This document shows positions 1 to 9,010 of a DNA stretch of 64,000 nucleotides, piece by piece. This stretch comes from Bdellovibrionales bacterium (GTDB lineage: Bacteria > Bdellovibrionota > Bdellovibrionia > Bdellovibrionales > UBA1609). Numbering within the stretch: position 1 is the first letter of the stretch; every line of letters starts with the position of its first letter. The notes under the pieces are model-generated. The model searched no databases, was not told where the DNA came from, and saw nothing but the letters and a program-made list of their open reading frames with translations. Both the position numbers and the translations under genes were made by a program. The DNA lies in NCBI GenBank assembly GCA_019637855.1, contig JAHBUX010000001.1, positions 643,337 through 707,336 of the forward strand. Direction: 5' to 3'.

Positions 1-50
1 TGGCGCATTTCTTGTAGTGCCTAACAGGGTATTATTGCAGGAGGTGCGTC

Positions 51-920
51 GTGCCGCGCTCAGGAATTTGGAAAGGCTCCATTAGCTTCGGTCTCTTGAA
101 TATCCCGGTGTCTCTCCACACCGCCGAAGAAAGCAAAGAGCTGCACTTCAACATGCTCGACTCAAAAGACTTCTCGCCCATCAAATACCGCAAGGTGAAC
201 GCCAACACCGGGCGCGAAGTTCCCTATGAGCGCATCGTCAAAGGCTATGAGTACGAACCCGACCAATACGTGGTGATCAGTAAGGCGGATTTCGCGGCGG
301 CCAATCCTAAAGCCACGCAGACAATTGATATTGAAGACTTCGTTCTGTTGGATGAGATCGACACAATGATGTTTGAGCGGCCCTACTATCTCTCACCGCA
401 AAAGAACGGCGAGAAGGGCTACTTCCTCTTGCGCGATGCTTTACGCCACACCAAGAAGGTGGCCATCGGCAAGATCGTTATTCGTACCAAACAGCATCTT
501 GGCGCCATTATGGCAAAAGGGGACTACCTAGTCTTAGAACTGCTGCGTTTTGCGCATGAGGTGCGCGAGGTGCATGAGGTTGACTTGCTTGAGGGAATTA
601 AGAGCAAAGGTCGCTACAATCCGCGCGAGTTGAAGATGGCGGAGGAATTGATCAAAGGTATGACCGCCAAGTGGGAGCCTGACAAGTACGACGACACCTA
701 TCACGAGGACATCATGAAGCGCATTAAGCAGAAGGTGAAAGCGGGCAAGACTCATGTCATCGAATCGGTCGATGAACCGGTGGAGAAGGTCGAGCCCAGC
801 AAGGTGGTCGATCTTTTGCCGTTGCTACGCCAAAGCTTGGCGGGCAAAGGCAAGAAACCTGGGCGCAGTCCGCGTAAGAGTCGTGCCAAAGTGAAAGAGC
901 GTCATGAAACCGCTGGCTGA
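51..920 (+). CDS. ku: Ku, NHEJ DNA end-binding protein
   Basis: Bacterial Ku homodimer that encircles broken DNA ends and recruits LigD for non-homologous end joining. The start MPRSGIWKGSISFGLLNIPV is the family hallmark, and the Ku core runs to about residue 255. The last ~35 residues are Lys/Arg rich, as expected of a DNA-binding tail. At 289 aa it has the usual bacterial length. The GTG start follows a strong AGGAGG ribosome site. The 3' end overlaps ligD by 17 nt, so the two are co-translated. The assignment is close to certain; only the start of transcription upstream of base 1 is unseen. Confidence 0.97.
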   Translation: MPRSGIWKGSISFGLLNIPVSLHTAEESKELHFNMLDSKDFSPIKYRKVNANTGREVPYERIVKGYEYEPDQYVVISKADFAAANPKATQTIDIEDFVLLDEIDTMMFERPYYLSPQKNGEKGYFLLRDALRHTKKVAIGKIVIRTKQHLGAIMAKGDYLVLELLRFAHEVREVHEVDLLEGIKSKGRYNPRELKMAEELIKGMTAKWEPDKYDDTYHEDIMKRIKQKVKAGKTHVIESVDEPVEKVEPSKVVDLLPLLRQSLAGKGKKPGRSPRKSRAKVKERHETAG

Positions 921-3273
921 GTACAAACGCAAACGCGACTTCCGCCTCACCCGCGAACCATCAGGTGCAAAAGCCAAGCGCGGCCGTAAAGGCAAAGGCC
1001 TAACTTTTGTTATTCAAGAACATCACGCCTCCCATCTGCACTATGACTTTCGCTTGGAGTGGGATGGGGTTTTGAAAAGTTGGGCGGTGCCCAAAGGCCC
1101 ATCGCTCGATCCCAAGCAGCGGCGTTTGGCAGTACAGGTTGAAGATCATCCTTTGGATTATGCGACCTTCACCGGCACGATTCCGAAAGGGGAGTATGGC
1201 GCCGGTGAAGTGTATCGCTGGGATATGGGAACATGGACTCCGGGCAATGATCCTGATGAGGGCTTGCGCAAAGGCCGTCTTGAGTTCGCCTTAGAGGGCG
1301 GTAAGCTGCACGGCGGTTGGCTGTTGGTGCGCACCCGTGCCACTTCGGGTACCAAGACGCAGTGGCTGTTGATCAAAAGACATGATCAGTATGCCGAGGA
1401 GGGAGTGGGAAAAGTCGAAGCACTCCCGGACTACGTAAAACCGCAGCTCGCTCAGCTTGTCACACGACCGCCCACAGGGCCTGATTGGGTGCATGAGATC
1501 AAGTTTGACGGCTATCGCATTCAGGCCCATATCGAAAAAGGTCGCGTTCGACTTTACACTCGGCGTGGTCACGACTGGACTACCAAGTATAAGAGCCTCG
1601 CGAAAGCGCTTGCCGGGTTGGATGTGGAGAATGCCATCGTGGATGGCGAGGTGGTGTGGCAGGACGAAAAAGGCCACAGCAGCTTTCAAAAACTGCAAAA
1701 CGCCATGAAGGCGGAGAGCACCGAAGCCCTGGTGTATTGGGCTTTCGATTTGCTTTATCTAGATGGCAAGAGCCTGATGTCACTCCCTTTGATTGCGCGC
1801 AAAGACCGTTTGCAGAAACTCATTTCCCGCCTGGATCGGCCGCACGTGCGTTATAGCGAACACTTCCGTGAGTCGGGAGAACAGTTGCTTAAAGCCATGT
1901 GTAAGATGGAACTTGAAGGTGTGATCTCCAAGCGCGCCGATCGCCCGTACGCCTCCGGACGGCGTGACGATTGGACAAAAACAAAATGCAGTCGCCGCCA
2001 AGAGTTTGTGATCGGCGGTTTTACCGAGGCCCGCGGTTCGCGCCATGGTTTCGGCTCTCTTTTGTTAGGTGTGTATCAGAGCGGAGAGTTCACCTATGTT
2101 GGTAAAGTCGGAACCGGTTTCGACCAGCGCGGTTTGGAAAGCATGTACAAAAAGCTATTGAAGGTTGAGACGAAGACGTCGCCTTTTGTACACAAGCCCC
2201 CTGGTCGCAACAATCATTGGGTAAAACCTAAGATGGTGGCGGAGGTGAGTTTTTCCGAGTGGACGGCGGATCGGCACCTGCGGGTGCCTGTGTTTCACGC
2301 TCTCAGAGCCGATAAGGCTCCGGAGCAGATCACGGTTGAAATCCCTAAAGAGGTGATCGCCGATCACGTGGTCGAGAAACACCGACCTGCTAAACCGCGC
2401 GCGCCAATCAAGGCCCTAACGGGAATACCTCGCGTCACTCATCCCGATCGCATGATCTATGCGAAGGAGAAGCTGACGAAACTCGACGTGGCCAAATTCT
2501 ATCAGGCTGTGGCGCTCTGGATGGTTCCTCATATCGCCGATCGTCCGCTGTCGCTCTTGCGCTGTACTGATAGTGCGATCAAGGGCTGTTTTTTTAACAA
2601 ACATTTTCCAACCAAGCTGCCCAAATCGCTGATCGCGGTGCCTGAAAAGGGTAAGGCTCCTTTCTTTGCCATCGATTCGGCCGAGGGCCTAGCGACGCTG
2701 ATCCAATACGGAGCTCTTGAGATCCACCCCTGGAATTGTCATCGCCAAGATATTGAAGCACCCGATCAAATCGTGCTGGATTTCGACCCTGGTCCTGAGG
2801 TGGATTTCGAAACGGTCAAAGAGGGGGCGGTTGAGCTACGTGATCTGCTGGCGCATCTAGGTTTGAAGTCTTGGTTGAAGGTGACCGGAGGTAAAGGACT
2901 GCACGTGCAGTTCCCATTTGAGCCGGCTTATGACTGGGAAACGGTAAAAAACTTTTCGAAGACCTTGGTGCTCGAGATGGTGTCGCGCCATCCGGATTTG
3001 TATACCGCCAATATGGCGAAGAAGGCGCGTAGCGGAAAAATTTTTTTAGATTATCTGCGCAATGGTCGCGGGGCCACGGCCATCGCGCCTTACTCCCTGC
3101 GAGCCCGTGAAACGAGTGCGGTGGCGATGCCCATTGCGTGGAGCGAGCTTGGAAAGTTAAAAGCCTCCAACCAGTTCACTCTGGCGGAGGCTCTTAAGTA
3201 TTTGAAGAAGCGAAAGATGGACCCCTGGCGCGATTATTTCAAAACCAGCCAGAAAATCGACCTGCTTAATTGA
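904..3273 (+). CDS. ligD: LigD, multifunctional NHEJ DNA ligase D
   Basis: ATP-dependent repair ligase with end-processing domains, partner of Ku. Domain order is phosphoesterase (about residues 20-180, motif HHASHLHYDFRLEWDG), ligase (about 185-480, with adenylation motif EIKFDGYR whose lysine is near residue 200, and the later EGVISK motif), then archaeo-eukaryotic primase-type polymerase (about 510-785, metal-binding LDFDPG). This PE-Lig-Pol order is that of Pseudomonas LigD rather than the mycobacterial order. At 789 aa it carries all three activities. It overlaps ku by 17 nt, and its 3' end overlaps the convergent gene at 3266 by 8 nt. Catalytic motifs look intact. Confidence 0.97.
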   Translation: MKPLAEYKRKRDFRLTREPSGAKAKRGRKGKGLTFVIQEHHASHLHYDFRLEWDGVLKSWAVPKGPSLDPKQRRLAVQVEDHPLDYATFTGTIPKGEYGAGEVYRWDMGTWTPGNDPDEGLRKGRLEFALEGGKLHGGWLLVRTRATSGTKTQWLLIKRHDQYAEEGVGKVEALPDYVKPQLAQLVTRPPTGPDWVHEIKFDGYRIQAHIEKGRVRLYTRRGHDWTTKYKSLAKALAGLDVENAIVDGEVVWQDEKGHSSFQKLQNAMKAESTEALVYWAFDLLYLDGKSLMSLPLIARKDRLQKLISRLDRPHVRYSEHFRESGEQLLKAMCKMELEGVISKRADRPYASGRRDDWTKTKCSRRQEFVIGGFTEARGSRHGFGSLLLGVYQSGEFTYVGKVGTGFDQRGLESMYKKLLKVETKTSPFVHKPPGRNNHWVKPKMVAEVSFSEWTADRHLRVPVFHALRADKAPEQITVEIPKEVIADHVVEKHRPAKPRAPIKALTGIPRVTHPDRMIYAKEKLTKLDVAKFYQAVALWMVPHIADRPLSLLRCTDSAIKGCFFNKHFPTKLPKSLIAVPEKGKAPFFAIDSAEGLATLIQYGALEIHPWNCHRQDIEAPDQIVLDFDPGPEVDFETVKEGAVELRDLLAHLGLKSWLKVTGGKGLHVQFPFEPAYDWETVKNFSKTLVLEMVSRHPDLYTANMAKKARSGKIFLDYLRNGRGATAIAPYSLRARETSAVAMPIAWSELGKLKASNQFTLAEALKYLKKRKMDPWRDYFKTSQKIDLLN

Positions 3274-3688
3274 GCAGACGGATATTGGAACAGATAAATC
3301 CACGGCCATAGTTGGCGTTGCGTAGAGACACATCGATTTGGTTCTGACCCGAAGTCTCTGCGATCACCGAACGAGCGTTCAGGTTGGCGTAGACATTGAG
3401 CGGGTGAAGCAAGTCTTGTGAGGTGTAGGTGATATTCAAGGTCAATAGATGCCCATCGTATTGGGTCTGCATGCGAGCTCTCCACACCTCATACGGGAAG
3501 TCGGAATTGGGAAAATTGATGTCGCGAATCAGGTCCAAGTTACGGCTCATCGGTGTTGGGATGGTTTGCCAACCGCAACCAAAAGCATTGCATGAATAGG
3601 CTTTAGGAAAACAGGTCACTTCGACTTGCATAGCGAAAGCAGGTGTTGCGGCTGAGAGCAGGAAAAGCGCGAGCAGTGCGGATTTCAT
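3266..3688 (-). CDS. Exported protein of unknown function (140 aa)
   Basis: A clear Sec signal peptide (MKSALLALFLLSAATPAFA) is followed by a ~120-residue mature domain with four cysteines, three near the start (TCFP, SCNAFGCG) and one near the end (FICSN), so disulphide bonding in the periplasm is likely. The ribosome site AAAGGGGG lies 6 nt before the ATG. No family recognised. It is convergent with ligD, sharing 8 nt at the stop codons, and probably a single-gene unit. Confidence 0.75.
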   Translation of the reverse strand: MKSALLALFLLSAATPAFAMQVEVTCFPKAYSCNAFGCGWQTIPTPMSRNLDLIRDINFPNSDFPYEVWRARMQTQYDGHLLTLNITYTSQDLLHPLNVYANLNARSVIAETSGQNQIDVSLRNANYGRGFICSNIRLLN

Positions 3689-3746
3689 TGAATTCCCCCT
3701 TTGAAGTAACCAAGTTTTCCTCGGTCTATCGGGGGTGACAAATCTT

Positions 3747-3772
3747 TTCTCCGCGTCATAGAACGCGGAGAA
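3747..3772 (-). terminator. 10-bp hairpin downstream of the hibernation-factor-like gene
   Basis: Perfect inverted repeat TTCTCCGCGT / ACGCGGAGAA with a 6-nt loop, 15 nt past the stop of the minus-strand gene ending at 3788. The U-tract is poor on both strands (AAGATTTG on the minus strand), so it may be a weak terminator or an mRNA 3'-end stabiliser. Confidence 0.5.
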
Positions 3773-3787
3773 GCTTAACCGATACTA

Positions 3788-4084
3788 TTATTTATCGAAA
3801 CGCAGGGACTTCCACTTATCGAGCTGAGCAATGGCTTTTTCGAACAGTTTCGGAGCCATTTCATTCACCGTTTTGTCAGTGGCTTTGGCGACGAAGCTTT
3901 CGGCGCTAGAAGTGATTTTTACGACGCCTTCAAAAATGCCATTAGTCAAAGTCACAGTCACTTCCATCAGGGACTTGCTGGGCGACTTTAAGTGCAGCTG
4001 ATTCAGCACATAGTAAAGGCGTGAGCGCACATCATGGGACGGTTCGAAACCAGAGTAGTCAATTTTCACATCTTCAGACAACAT
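3788..4084 (-). CDS. Small HPF/RaiA-like protein, possible ribosome hibernation factor
   Basis: 98 residues with the strand-helix-strand-strand-strand-helix order expected of the S30AE/HPF fold: DVKIDYSGFEPS, helix SRLYYVLNQL, strands LMEVTVTLTN, FEGVVKITS and ESFVAKAT, then a long C-terminal helix. HPF-type proteins bind the ribosomal A and P sites in stationary phase. The similarity is by fold pattern and length only, so the function is inferred. It has a textbook AGGAGG ribosome site and an extended -10 upstream. A generic alpha/beta protein remains possible. Confidence 0.6.
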   Translation of the reverse strand: MLSEDVKIDYSGFEPSHDVRSRLYYVLNQLHLKSPSKSLMEVTVTLTNGIFEGVVKITSSAESFVAKATDKTVNEMAPKLFEKAIAQLDKWKSLRFDK

Positions 4085-4111
4085 TCGTACCTCCTAAGGC
4101 TCCTGAGAAAA

Positions 4112-4120
4112 ATTGTATCA
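4112..4120 (-). promoter_or_regulatory. Extended -10 promoter element
   Basis: Minus-strand TGATACAAT is a TGn extended -10 with a 5/6 match to TATAAT. It lies about 28 nt upstream of the ATG at 4084, leaving room for a short leader with the AGGAGG site. No matching -35 at 17 nt. A perfect TTGACA at 4183-4178 is too far away to pair with it. Confidence 0.4.
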
Positions 4121-4210
4121 GAGAAACGCAGAGAGCATGCGCAAAAAAATACTTATCTGAGGTATCGGGGTGAGTTTTGTCAACCAGCGTGGAAGTTTTT
4201 ACTCTTGTGA

Positions 4211-4498
4211 CTAGGGTGGCGTCACTGTGTGATCGTTCTCGCGTAGAGCGTCGGCTCTATGAGACGGAGGCGAGAACAAAAGATCGAGTTCTAGATGATC
4301 TTTGACCTCACAAATCTCTCGGTCGGTGAGTGCGTGATCAAACTTATTTTCTTTAGTCACACGGCTCTGGACCAAGGCCGCGTCGGCGACGGGAAGTTCC
4401 GCCGTTGACCACCAATACAGGGTGAATGCCGCCGCGAAGAAGAGAAGCGGAGCATATTCAAGAGCACGGTGGGCGATTTGGATCACTTTCGATCGCAT
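4211..4498 (-). CDS. Small single-pass membrane protein, unknown
   Basis: 95 residues: a short basic N-terminus, one hydrophobic segment (about residues 14-32, PLLFFAAAFTLYWW), then a polar tail with no motif I recognise. The topology suggests a tail-out inner-membrane protein or an uncleaved signal anchor. It is divergent from the Dus gene, separated by under 100 nt. Support is an open frame with a plausible membrane segment and no competing gene. Confidence 0.5.
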   Translation of the reverse strand: MRSKVIQIAHRALEYAPLLFFAAAFTLYWWSTAELPVADAALVQSRVTKENKFDHALTDREICEVKDHLELDLLFSPPSHRADALRENDHTVTPP

Positions 4499-4591
4499 AG
4501 GCTATCCATTCTAAACTTGTAAAATATACTATGAGGAAGTCTTTTGAAGGCTGATGACACGGCCGCCCAGGAAATCTATATTGCCGAACTC

Positions 4592-5608
4592 ATGACTGAA
4601 CAGGAACTGCTAGAAAATCTACGCCGGAATCCCTTTGTTCTGGCGCCAATGGCCGGCATTACCGATCGCCCGTTTCGCTCCTTCATGCGCGAAATGGGCT
4701 GCGGGATTGTGGTCAGCGAGCTGGTGAGCGCCACCGGTTTGAAGTTTTCTTCCGCTAAGACGCTCAAGCTGATGGAATTCGACTCCACTCAACACCCGGT
4801 GGGCATTCAGTTGTTTGGCGAAAACTTTGAGCATCTGACAGATGCGGCCAAAATGGTGGAGCAAATGGGTGCCGACTTTGTCGACCTTAACTTTGGCTGT
4901 CCAGTCCCTAAAGTGGTCAACAAAGGTGCCGGTAGTGCGTGTTTAAAAGATCTGACTCGGCTTCGCGATGTGATTCGGGCGGCCAAGTCGGGGATTCAGA
5001 TTCCACTAACCATTAAGATTCGTACCGGTTGGGACGCTCACACTCGCAATTCGCATGAGGTCTTGCAGGTGGCGGCGGATGAGGGCGTCACTTGGGTGGC
5101 CATTCATGGTCGCACGCGTGCAGCTGCGTACACAGGCTTGGCCGATTGGGATTACATTCGCGAAGTGAAGGCACAGGCCAAAGTTCCAGTGTTGGGCAAT
5201 GGCGACATCGTTACGGCTCGCCAGGCGGTGGGGCGTTTGCAAACCAGCGCTTGTGATGCGGTGATGATTGGGCGCGGTTGTTTGAAAAATCCGCGAATTT
5301 TCCGCGAGGCCTTGGCTTTGCGGGCCGAGGTGCAGAGCGAGAATGTGCCGTTGGAAAAGATCGTGTCGCGTCTTTGTGATCACTTAGAGGGCTTTTACGA
5401 CGAACGCCTAACACTGATTCAGATGCGCAAGTTCGCGTCTTGGTACTCTTCCGGCTTCCCGGGGGCGGCCGCATTTCGCAAAGAGATTTTTCAGCTGCAT
5501 GAGCGCAGCGAAACCCTCGATCGTATTCATGGATTTTTTGCTGAACTGAACGAAGTCGCTCAGAGCGATACCAGTCATGAAGCATTTCTTATGGGTGGTC
5601 ACGGCTAG
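4592..5608 (+). CDS. dusB: tRNA-dihydrouridine synthase (DusB-type)
   Basis: FMN- and NADPH-dependent enzyme reducing uridine to dihydrouridine in the tRNA D-loop. Key signatures are APMAGITDRPFRSF (FMN-binding start of the TIM barrel), DLNFGCPVPKVVNKGAGSA with the conserved GCP cysteine, KIRTGWD, IHGRTR and NGDI. I chose the ATG at 4592 (338 aa, 22 residues before the barrel). An in-frame TTG at 4544 behind GAGGAAG would add 16 residues; the TATACT at 4525-4530 would place a transcription start almost on that TTG, which favours 4592. Single gene, 17 nt from the convergent mtgA. Confidence 0.93.
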   Translation: MTEQELLENLRRNPFVLAPMAGITDRPFRSFMREMGCGIVVSELVSATGLKFSSAKTLKLMEFDSTQHPVGIQLFGENFEHLTDAAKMVEQMGADFVDLNFGCPVPKVVNKGAGSACLKDLTRLRDVIRAAKSGIQIPLTIKIRTGWDAHTRNSHEVLQVAADEGVTWVAIHGRTRAAAYTGLADWDYIREVKAQAKVPVLGNGDIVTARQAVGRLQTSACDAVMIGRGCLKNPRIFREALALRAEVQSENVPLEKIVSRLCDHLEGFYDERLTLIQMRKFASWYSSGFPGAAAFRKEIFQLHERSETLDRIHGFFAELNEVAQSDTSHEAFLMGGHG

Positions 5609-5625
5609 TTCAGCTGTGCCGTAGT

Positions 5626-6675
5626 TTACTGAAAATCCTCGATAGGTTGGTCGTCGATGGTGGGTGCAGCCGCATCACCGCTGTCTTCTATGGGGGAAGA
5701 ATCCGTCATATCTTCTGAAGCTGGGGCCTTGGAATACGTGGGCTTCGGTCCGCGACTACGGCTGTGTGAAGCCTGGCCGTCATCCAGCGAGGTGTCTTCT
5801 TCCACCATTCTCTCAATTGCTTCTTCGTCTAGAACGTTGTCGTTGGACTGCACATTGCTGACCGGGACGTCGGTGTCCAAACTATAGGTGGTTGAGCCGC
5901 CGAAGGAACCGATGCTCAGGCCGCCCCAAGGAAAGCCGTCGATCGAGGCCACGGCCGTTTGATAGGCGGGCGCTGAAAGTTTTCCGAACGATTGCATCCG
6001 ATTTAAAATGATCTTCACCATTTTCTTTGAAAATGGCGTCAATTGACCGGCGCGGTAACTCTGCGAGTATTTTTTTGGATTGGGAAGAAGCGAAGCTAAC
6101 CAGGCGGCTTCCAAAGGGTGCAAGGCGCTGGGACTCTTTTTGAAGTAGTGCAAAGAGGCGGGCTTGATACCATATAAACCCGGGCCAAACTCCACCACAT
6201 TGAGGTACTTCTCTAAAATCAAATTCTTGTCGAAGCGGTTTTCGATAGCGTTAGCCAGGTAGGCCTCTTTGACTTTGCGCCAGATGCTTTTCTCTTGATC
6301 CAGAAAAACGTTTTTGGCCAATTGCTGGGTGAGCGTCGAACCGCCGCGCCGAAAGCCGCCGGAGGTGAGATTGGCAGTCATGCTCTCTTTCATCTCATGC
6401 CAGTCGAAACCTTTATGGTTGTAGAACGAACCGTCTTCCGCGGCGATCACGGCGTGCACCACGTAAGGTGAGATGTCTTTGATCTTCACGTAGCTTTCGC
6501 TGCCGGGGCAGAGCTTCACTTTGAACATTGAGGTGGTGAAGCATTTTTCTAAGATACCGACGTCGGGGAGGGTGAGGATCGCCGCCACAGCCACCACACC
6601 GACCAACACCAACAGGCTGATGGAAAATACGGTGACGTAACCTAGAAACTTAATCTTACGTAGTAGCCAATTCAT
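5626..6675 (-). CDS. mtgA: Monofunctional peptidoglycan glycosyltransferase (GT51)
   Basis: Polymerises lipid II into glycan strands at the inner membrane. One N-terminal membrane helix (about residues 10-33) precedes a GT51 domain (about 65-230) with the catalytic-Glu motif AAEDGSFYNHKGFD, GGSTLTQQLAKN, ENRFDKNLILEKYLN and EAAWLASLLPNP. No transpeptidase domain, so it is MtgA-like rather than a class A PBP. The last ~100 residues are an acidic, Ser/Asp-rich, disordered-looking extension absent from typical ~240-residue MtgA proteins. It overlaps the upstream SDR gene by 4 nt (ATGA). Confidence 0.92.
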   Translation of the reverse strand: MNWLLRKIKFLGYVTVFSISLLVLVGVVAVAAILTLPDVGILEKCFTTSMFKVKLCPGSESYVKIKDISPYVVHAVIAAEDGSFYNHKGFDWHEMKESMTANLTSGGFRRGGSTLTQQLAKNVFLDQEKSIWRKVKEAYLANAIENRFDKNLILEKYLNVVEFGPGLYGIKPASLHYFKKSPSALHPLEAAWLASLLPNPKKYSQSYRAGQLTPFSKKMVKIILNRMQSFGKLSAPAYQTAVASIDGFPWGGLSIGSFGGSTTYSLDTDVPVSNVQSNDNVLDEEAIERMVEEDTSLDDGQASHSRSRGPKPTYSKAPASEDMTDSSPIEDSGDAAAPTIDDQPIEDFQ

Positions 6676-7652
6676 CGTAGCAAGCCCTCTTGTCTCATCC
6701 AGTCGACGCTCTCTTTAAGAGCCATATCCGCAGGGCGCGGACGAAAACCAAGCTCGCGCTCGGCCTTACTATGATCAAACCAGTGATACAAAACAGCCGT
6801 CCAGGCATTTTCGCTATTGAGTGGCCCTTTACGGCCGAAGGCCTCAAGGACATCACCGACCTTACCAAGGGCGTGGAGAGCGAAGGCTGGCAGATAAATA
6901 GAGGGCGGTTTTACGCCTGCGAGCCGCGCGATACGGTCAAACAGATCATGTATGGTGATATTTTCGCCGCTTAAGATATAGCGTTCGCCGTTGCGACCGC
7001 GCGTACGAGCAGCCAGAACGGCGTCAATCACATCATGGACCGAGACTACACTAACTCCACCTGGGGTGTAAAAAGGCAGGCGGCCTTGCGCCACCTTCAA
7101 CTGCGTTTTGCGACTCCCTTTTTTTGCATCGGCGGCGCCGTAGATTGTCGAAGGATTTAAAATCACTGCGCGCAAATTTCCCGCCCGGCACGCGTCACGC
7201 ACTAGCTCTTCGGCCTGACGTTTGGTTTCAAAATAGCCTAGATTTAATCGCGTCAGATTGAATGGCGAGCTTTCGTTTAACGGAATGCGGTCGAAGCTGG
7301 CGCCTACGGCCACCACGGAGCTCATATAAATAAGTTGTTTACCTGAATTCTGTAGGGCCTCGACGACATGACGAGTTCCACCCACGTTCACTCGGTCCAT
7401 AAGCTCGCGCTGTGCGCGTGAATAACCGACGACGCCGGCCAAGTGGAAAACTGTATCAACGTCCTGACAGGCGGCCCGCACGCTCTCGGCGTCCGTTACA
7501 TCACCAATGCGCGAGACGAAAGGCAAGTCGGCAAGATCCTCTAGATTGGAAGACTTACGATGGAGAACGTGAACGCTCTCGCCATTGTCTATAAGACGTC
7601 GGACTAGCCATGCTCCAACGAATCCTGTTGCACCTGTAACTAAGACTGCCAT
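6672..7652 (-). CDS. NAD-dependent epimerase/dehydratase, extended SDR family
   Basis: Rossmann enzyme with TGATGFVGAWL (NAD(P)-binding TGxxGxxG, residues 7-14), the DVxDVDTVFHLAG motif, MSSVVAVGAS and the YFETK catalytic pair (YxxxK). The overall pattern is that of dihydroflavonol-4-reductase or HpnA-like members that act on sugar nucleotides, steroids or isoprenoids; the substrate cannot be read from sequence. It is the first gene of a two-gene unit with mtgA, coupled by ATGA, which hints at an envelope role but does not prove it. Confidence 0.88.
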   Translation of the reverse strand: MAVLVTGATGFVGAWLVRRLIDNGESVHVLHRKSSNLEDLADLPFVSRIGDVTDAESVRAACQDVDTVFHLAGVVGYSRAQRELMDRVNVGGTRHVVEALQNSGKQLIYMSSVVAVGASFDRIPLNESSPFNLTRLNLGYFETKRQAEELVRDACRAGNLRAVILNPSTIYGAADAKKGSRKTQLKVAQGRLPFYTPGGVSVVSVHDVIDAVLAARTRGRNGERYILSGENITIHDLFDRIARLAGVKPPSIYLPAFALHALGKVGDVLEAFGRKGPLNSENAWTAVLYHWFDHSKAERELGFRPRPADMALKESVDWMRQEGLLR

Positions 7653-7771
7653 TGAAGATGGTTATTACACCGAAAGTCCGTGAAATCAAAAACTACAATG
7701 CAACCTTTTGTGGTTAGTCCGCCACCGATGGTAATCTTTAGACTAAAGACATCTCCCGGGGGAATGAATCC

Positions 7772-8236
7772 ATGAGTAGCAGCCTGCTTAAGAACCTCTA
7801 CCTGTTTAAGAATCTAAAGCCGAACGAACTGGATGCGATCGGTGCCCTCGGCGAGTCGCAGCAGTTTATGGCGGGCGACACGGTCTTCGTACGCGGCGAA
7901 GCCGCAAAAGCACTGTACTTAATCAAGCACGGCTCCGTGAAAATTCAGCAGACGGCCAAGAACGGTGACAATATTGACGTGGCGACGCTGGCGACGGGAA
8001 GCCACTTTGGTGAGATGGCTTTTGTGGATGGAGAGCCGCGCTCAGCCACCGCGGCGGCGGCGGAGATGACCGAAATGATCATCATTCCCTATGAAAAGCT
8101 GGCGCTCTATCTGAAGACGAACACCGAGGTAGCGGTGAAGTTTTACCGCGAACTTTCGCATTTTCTGGCAGGACGTTTGCGCGCCACTACGAGCGACCTT
8201 AGCTATGCGCGCGAAAAAAACCTGAGCCATATGTAA
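7772..8236 (+). CDS. Stand-alone cyclic-nucleotide-binding domain protein
   Basis: 154 residues made almost entirely of one CRP-type cNMP-binding domain (about residues 8-125). The phosphate-binding cassette FGEMAFVDGEPRSAT has the ribose-contacting Glu and phosphate-binding Arg, so ligand binding is plausible. There is no helix-turn-helix or catalytic domain; the last ~30 residues form a helix. It sits 15 nt upstream of motA on the same strand and probably shares its transcript, suggesting a second-messenger input to the flagellar stator. The ribosome site is GGGGGAAT. Confidence 0.88.
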   Translation: MSSSLLKNLYLFKNLKPNELDAIGALGESQQFMAGDTVFVRGEAAKALYLIKHGSVKIQQTAKNGDNIDVATLATGSHFGEMAFVDGEPRSATAAAAEMTEMIIIPYEKLALYLKTNTEVAVKFYRELSHFLAGRLRATTSDLSYAREKNLSHM

Positions 8237-8251
8237 CAAGGGGTAAGAGCC

Positions 8252-9010
8252 ATGCAAATCACCACGATATTCGGCCTCCTGATCGGTATCGGCGGCATTC
8301 TGATCGGCAATCTGCTCGAGGGCGGTAGCACCGGCTCCTTAATGCAGGCCACTGCTGCATTGATCGTATTCGGTGGAACTTTTGGGGCCGTGATCGTCAG
8401 TAATCGCAAAGAGGATTTGCGTATGGCTCTCGGCGCCCTTCGCCAGGTATTTGGCGGCAGTGAGACCAGCGAACGCAATTTGGTGGCCAAAGAGATCATT
8501 CAATCGGCCCAGTTGGCGCGTCGCGAATCTCTGCTCGCCTTGGAAAAGCAAGTGGGAAAATTCCGTGATCCGTTTATGCGCACGGTGTACCGCTTCGCCA
8601 TCGACGGTGTAGACCCCGAAGTTTTACGCCGGATCTTCGAAGAGGAGATTGCGGTCAATGAACGCCGTAAGATGGCCGCTGCCAAGGTATGGGGCGATGC
8701 CGGTGGTTTTGCGCCGACGATTGGAATCATCGGTGCGGTGTTGGGGCTGATCAGCGTGATGGCCAATATCACCGACACGTCGATGTTAGGGCAAGGGATC
8801 GCCGTAGCGTTCGTGGCCACCATTTATGGCGTAGGTTCGGCCAACTTGGTGTTCATACCCATTTCTAACAAACTCAAAACCTTGATTCGGTTCCGTTCGG
8901 AAACCGAGCGTATGGTTCTAGAGGGGGCGTTGGCTGTAGTGAATGGTTTGAATCCGTATTTGATCGAGCAGAAGATGCGGGCCTTCACGGCTGAGGTTCA
9001 AGCTTCATGA
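8252..9010 (+). CDS. motA: MotA, flagellar stator ion-channel subunit
   Basis: 252-residue MotA/PomA-type stator protein. It has two N-terminal membrane helices (about 5-50), a cytoplasmic loop with charged residues for rotor contact, and two C-terminal helices (GGFAPTIGIIGAVLGLI and GQGIAVAFVATIYGVGSAN). Its length is nearer to sodium-type PomA (~253) than to E. coli MotA (295), but ion specificity cannot be settled here. It overlaps motB by 4 nt. The alternative TolQ/ExbB assignment is excluded by the partner MotB and by a separate tolQ at 15.9 kb. Confidence 0.95.
   Translation: MQITTIFGLLIGIGGILIGNLLEGGSTGSLMQATAALIVFGGTFGAVIVSNRKEDLRMALGALRQVFGGSETSERNLVAKEIIQSAQLARRESLLALEKQVGKFRDPFMRTVYRFAIDGVDPEVLRRIFEEEIAVNERRKMAAAKVWGDAGGFAPTIGIIGAVLGLISVMANITDTSMLGQGIAVAFVATIYGVGSANLVFIPISNKLKTLIRFRSETERMVLEGALAVVNGLNPYLIEQKMRAFTAEVQAS

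Noticed and set aside
4178-4183. Perfect TTGACA as -35 for the hibernation-factor-like gene
   Set aside because: No -10 at 16-18 nt; the extended -10 at 4112-4120 is too far away.
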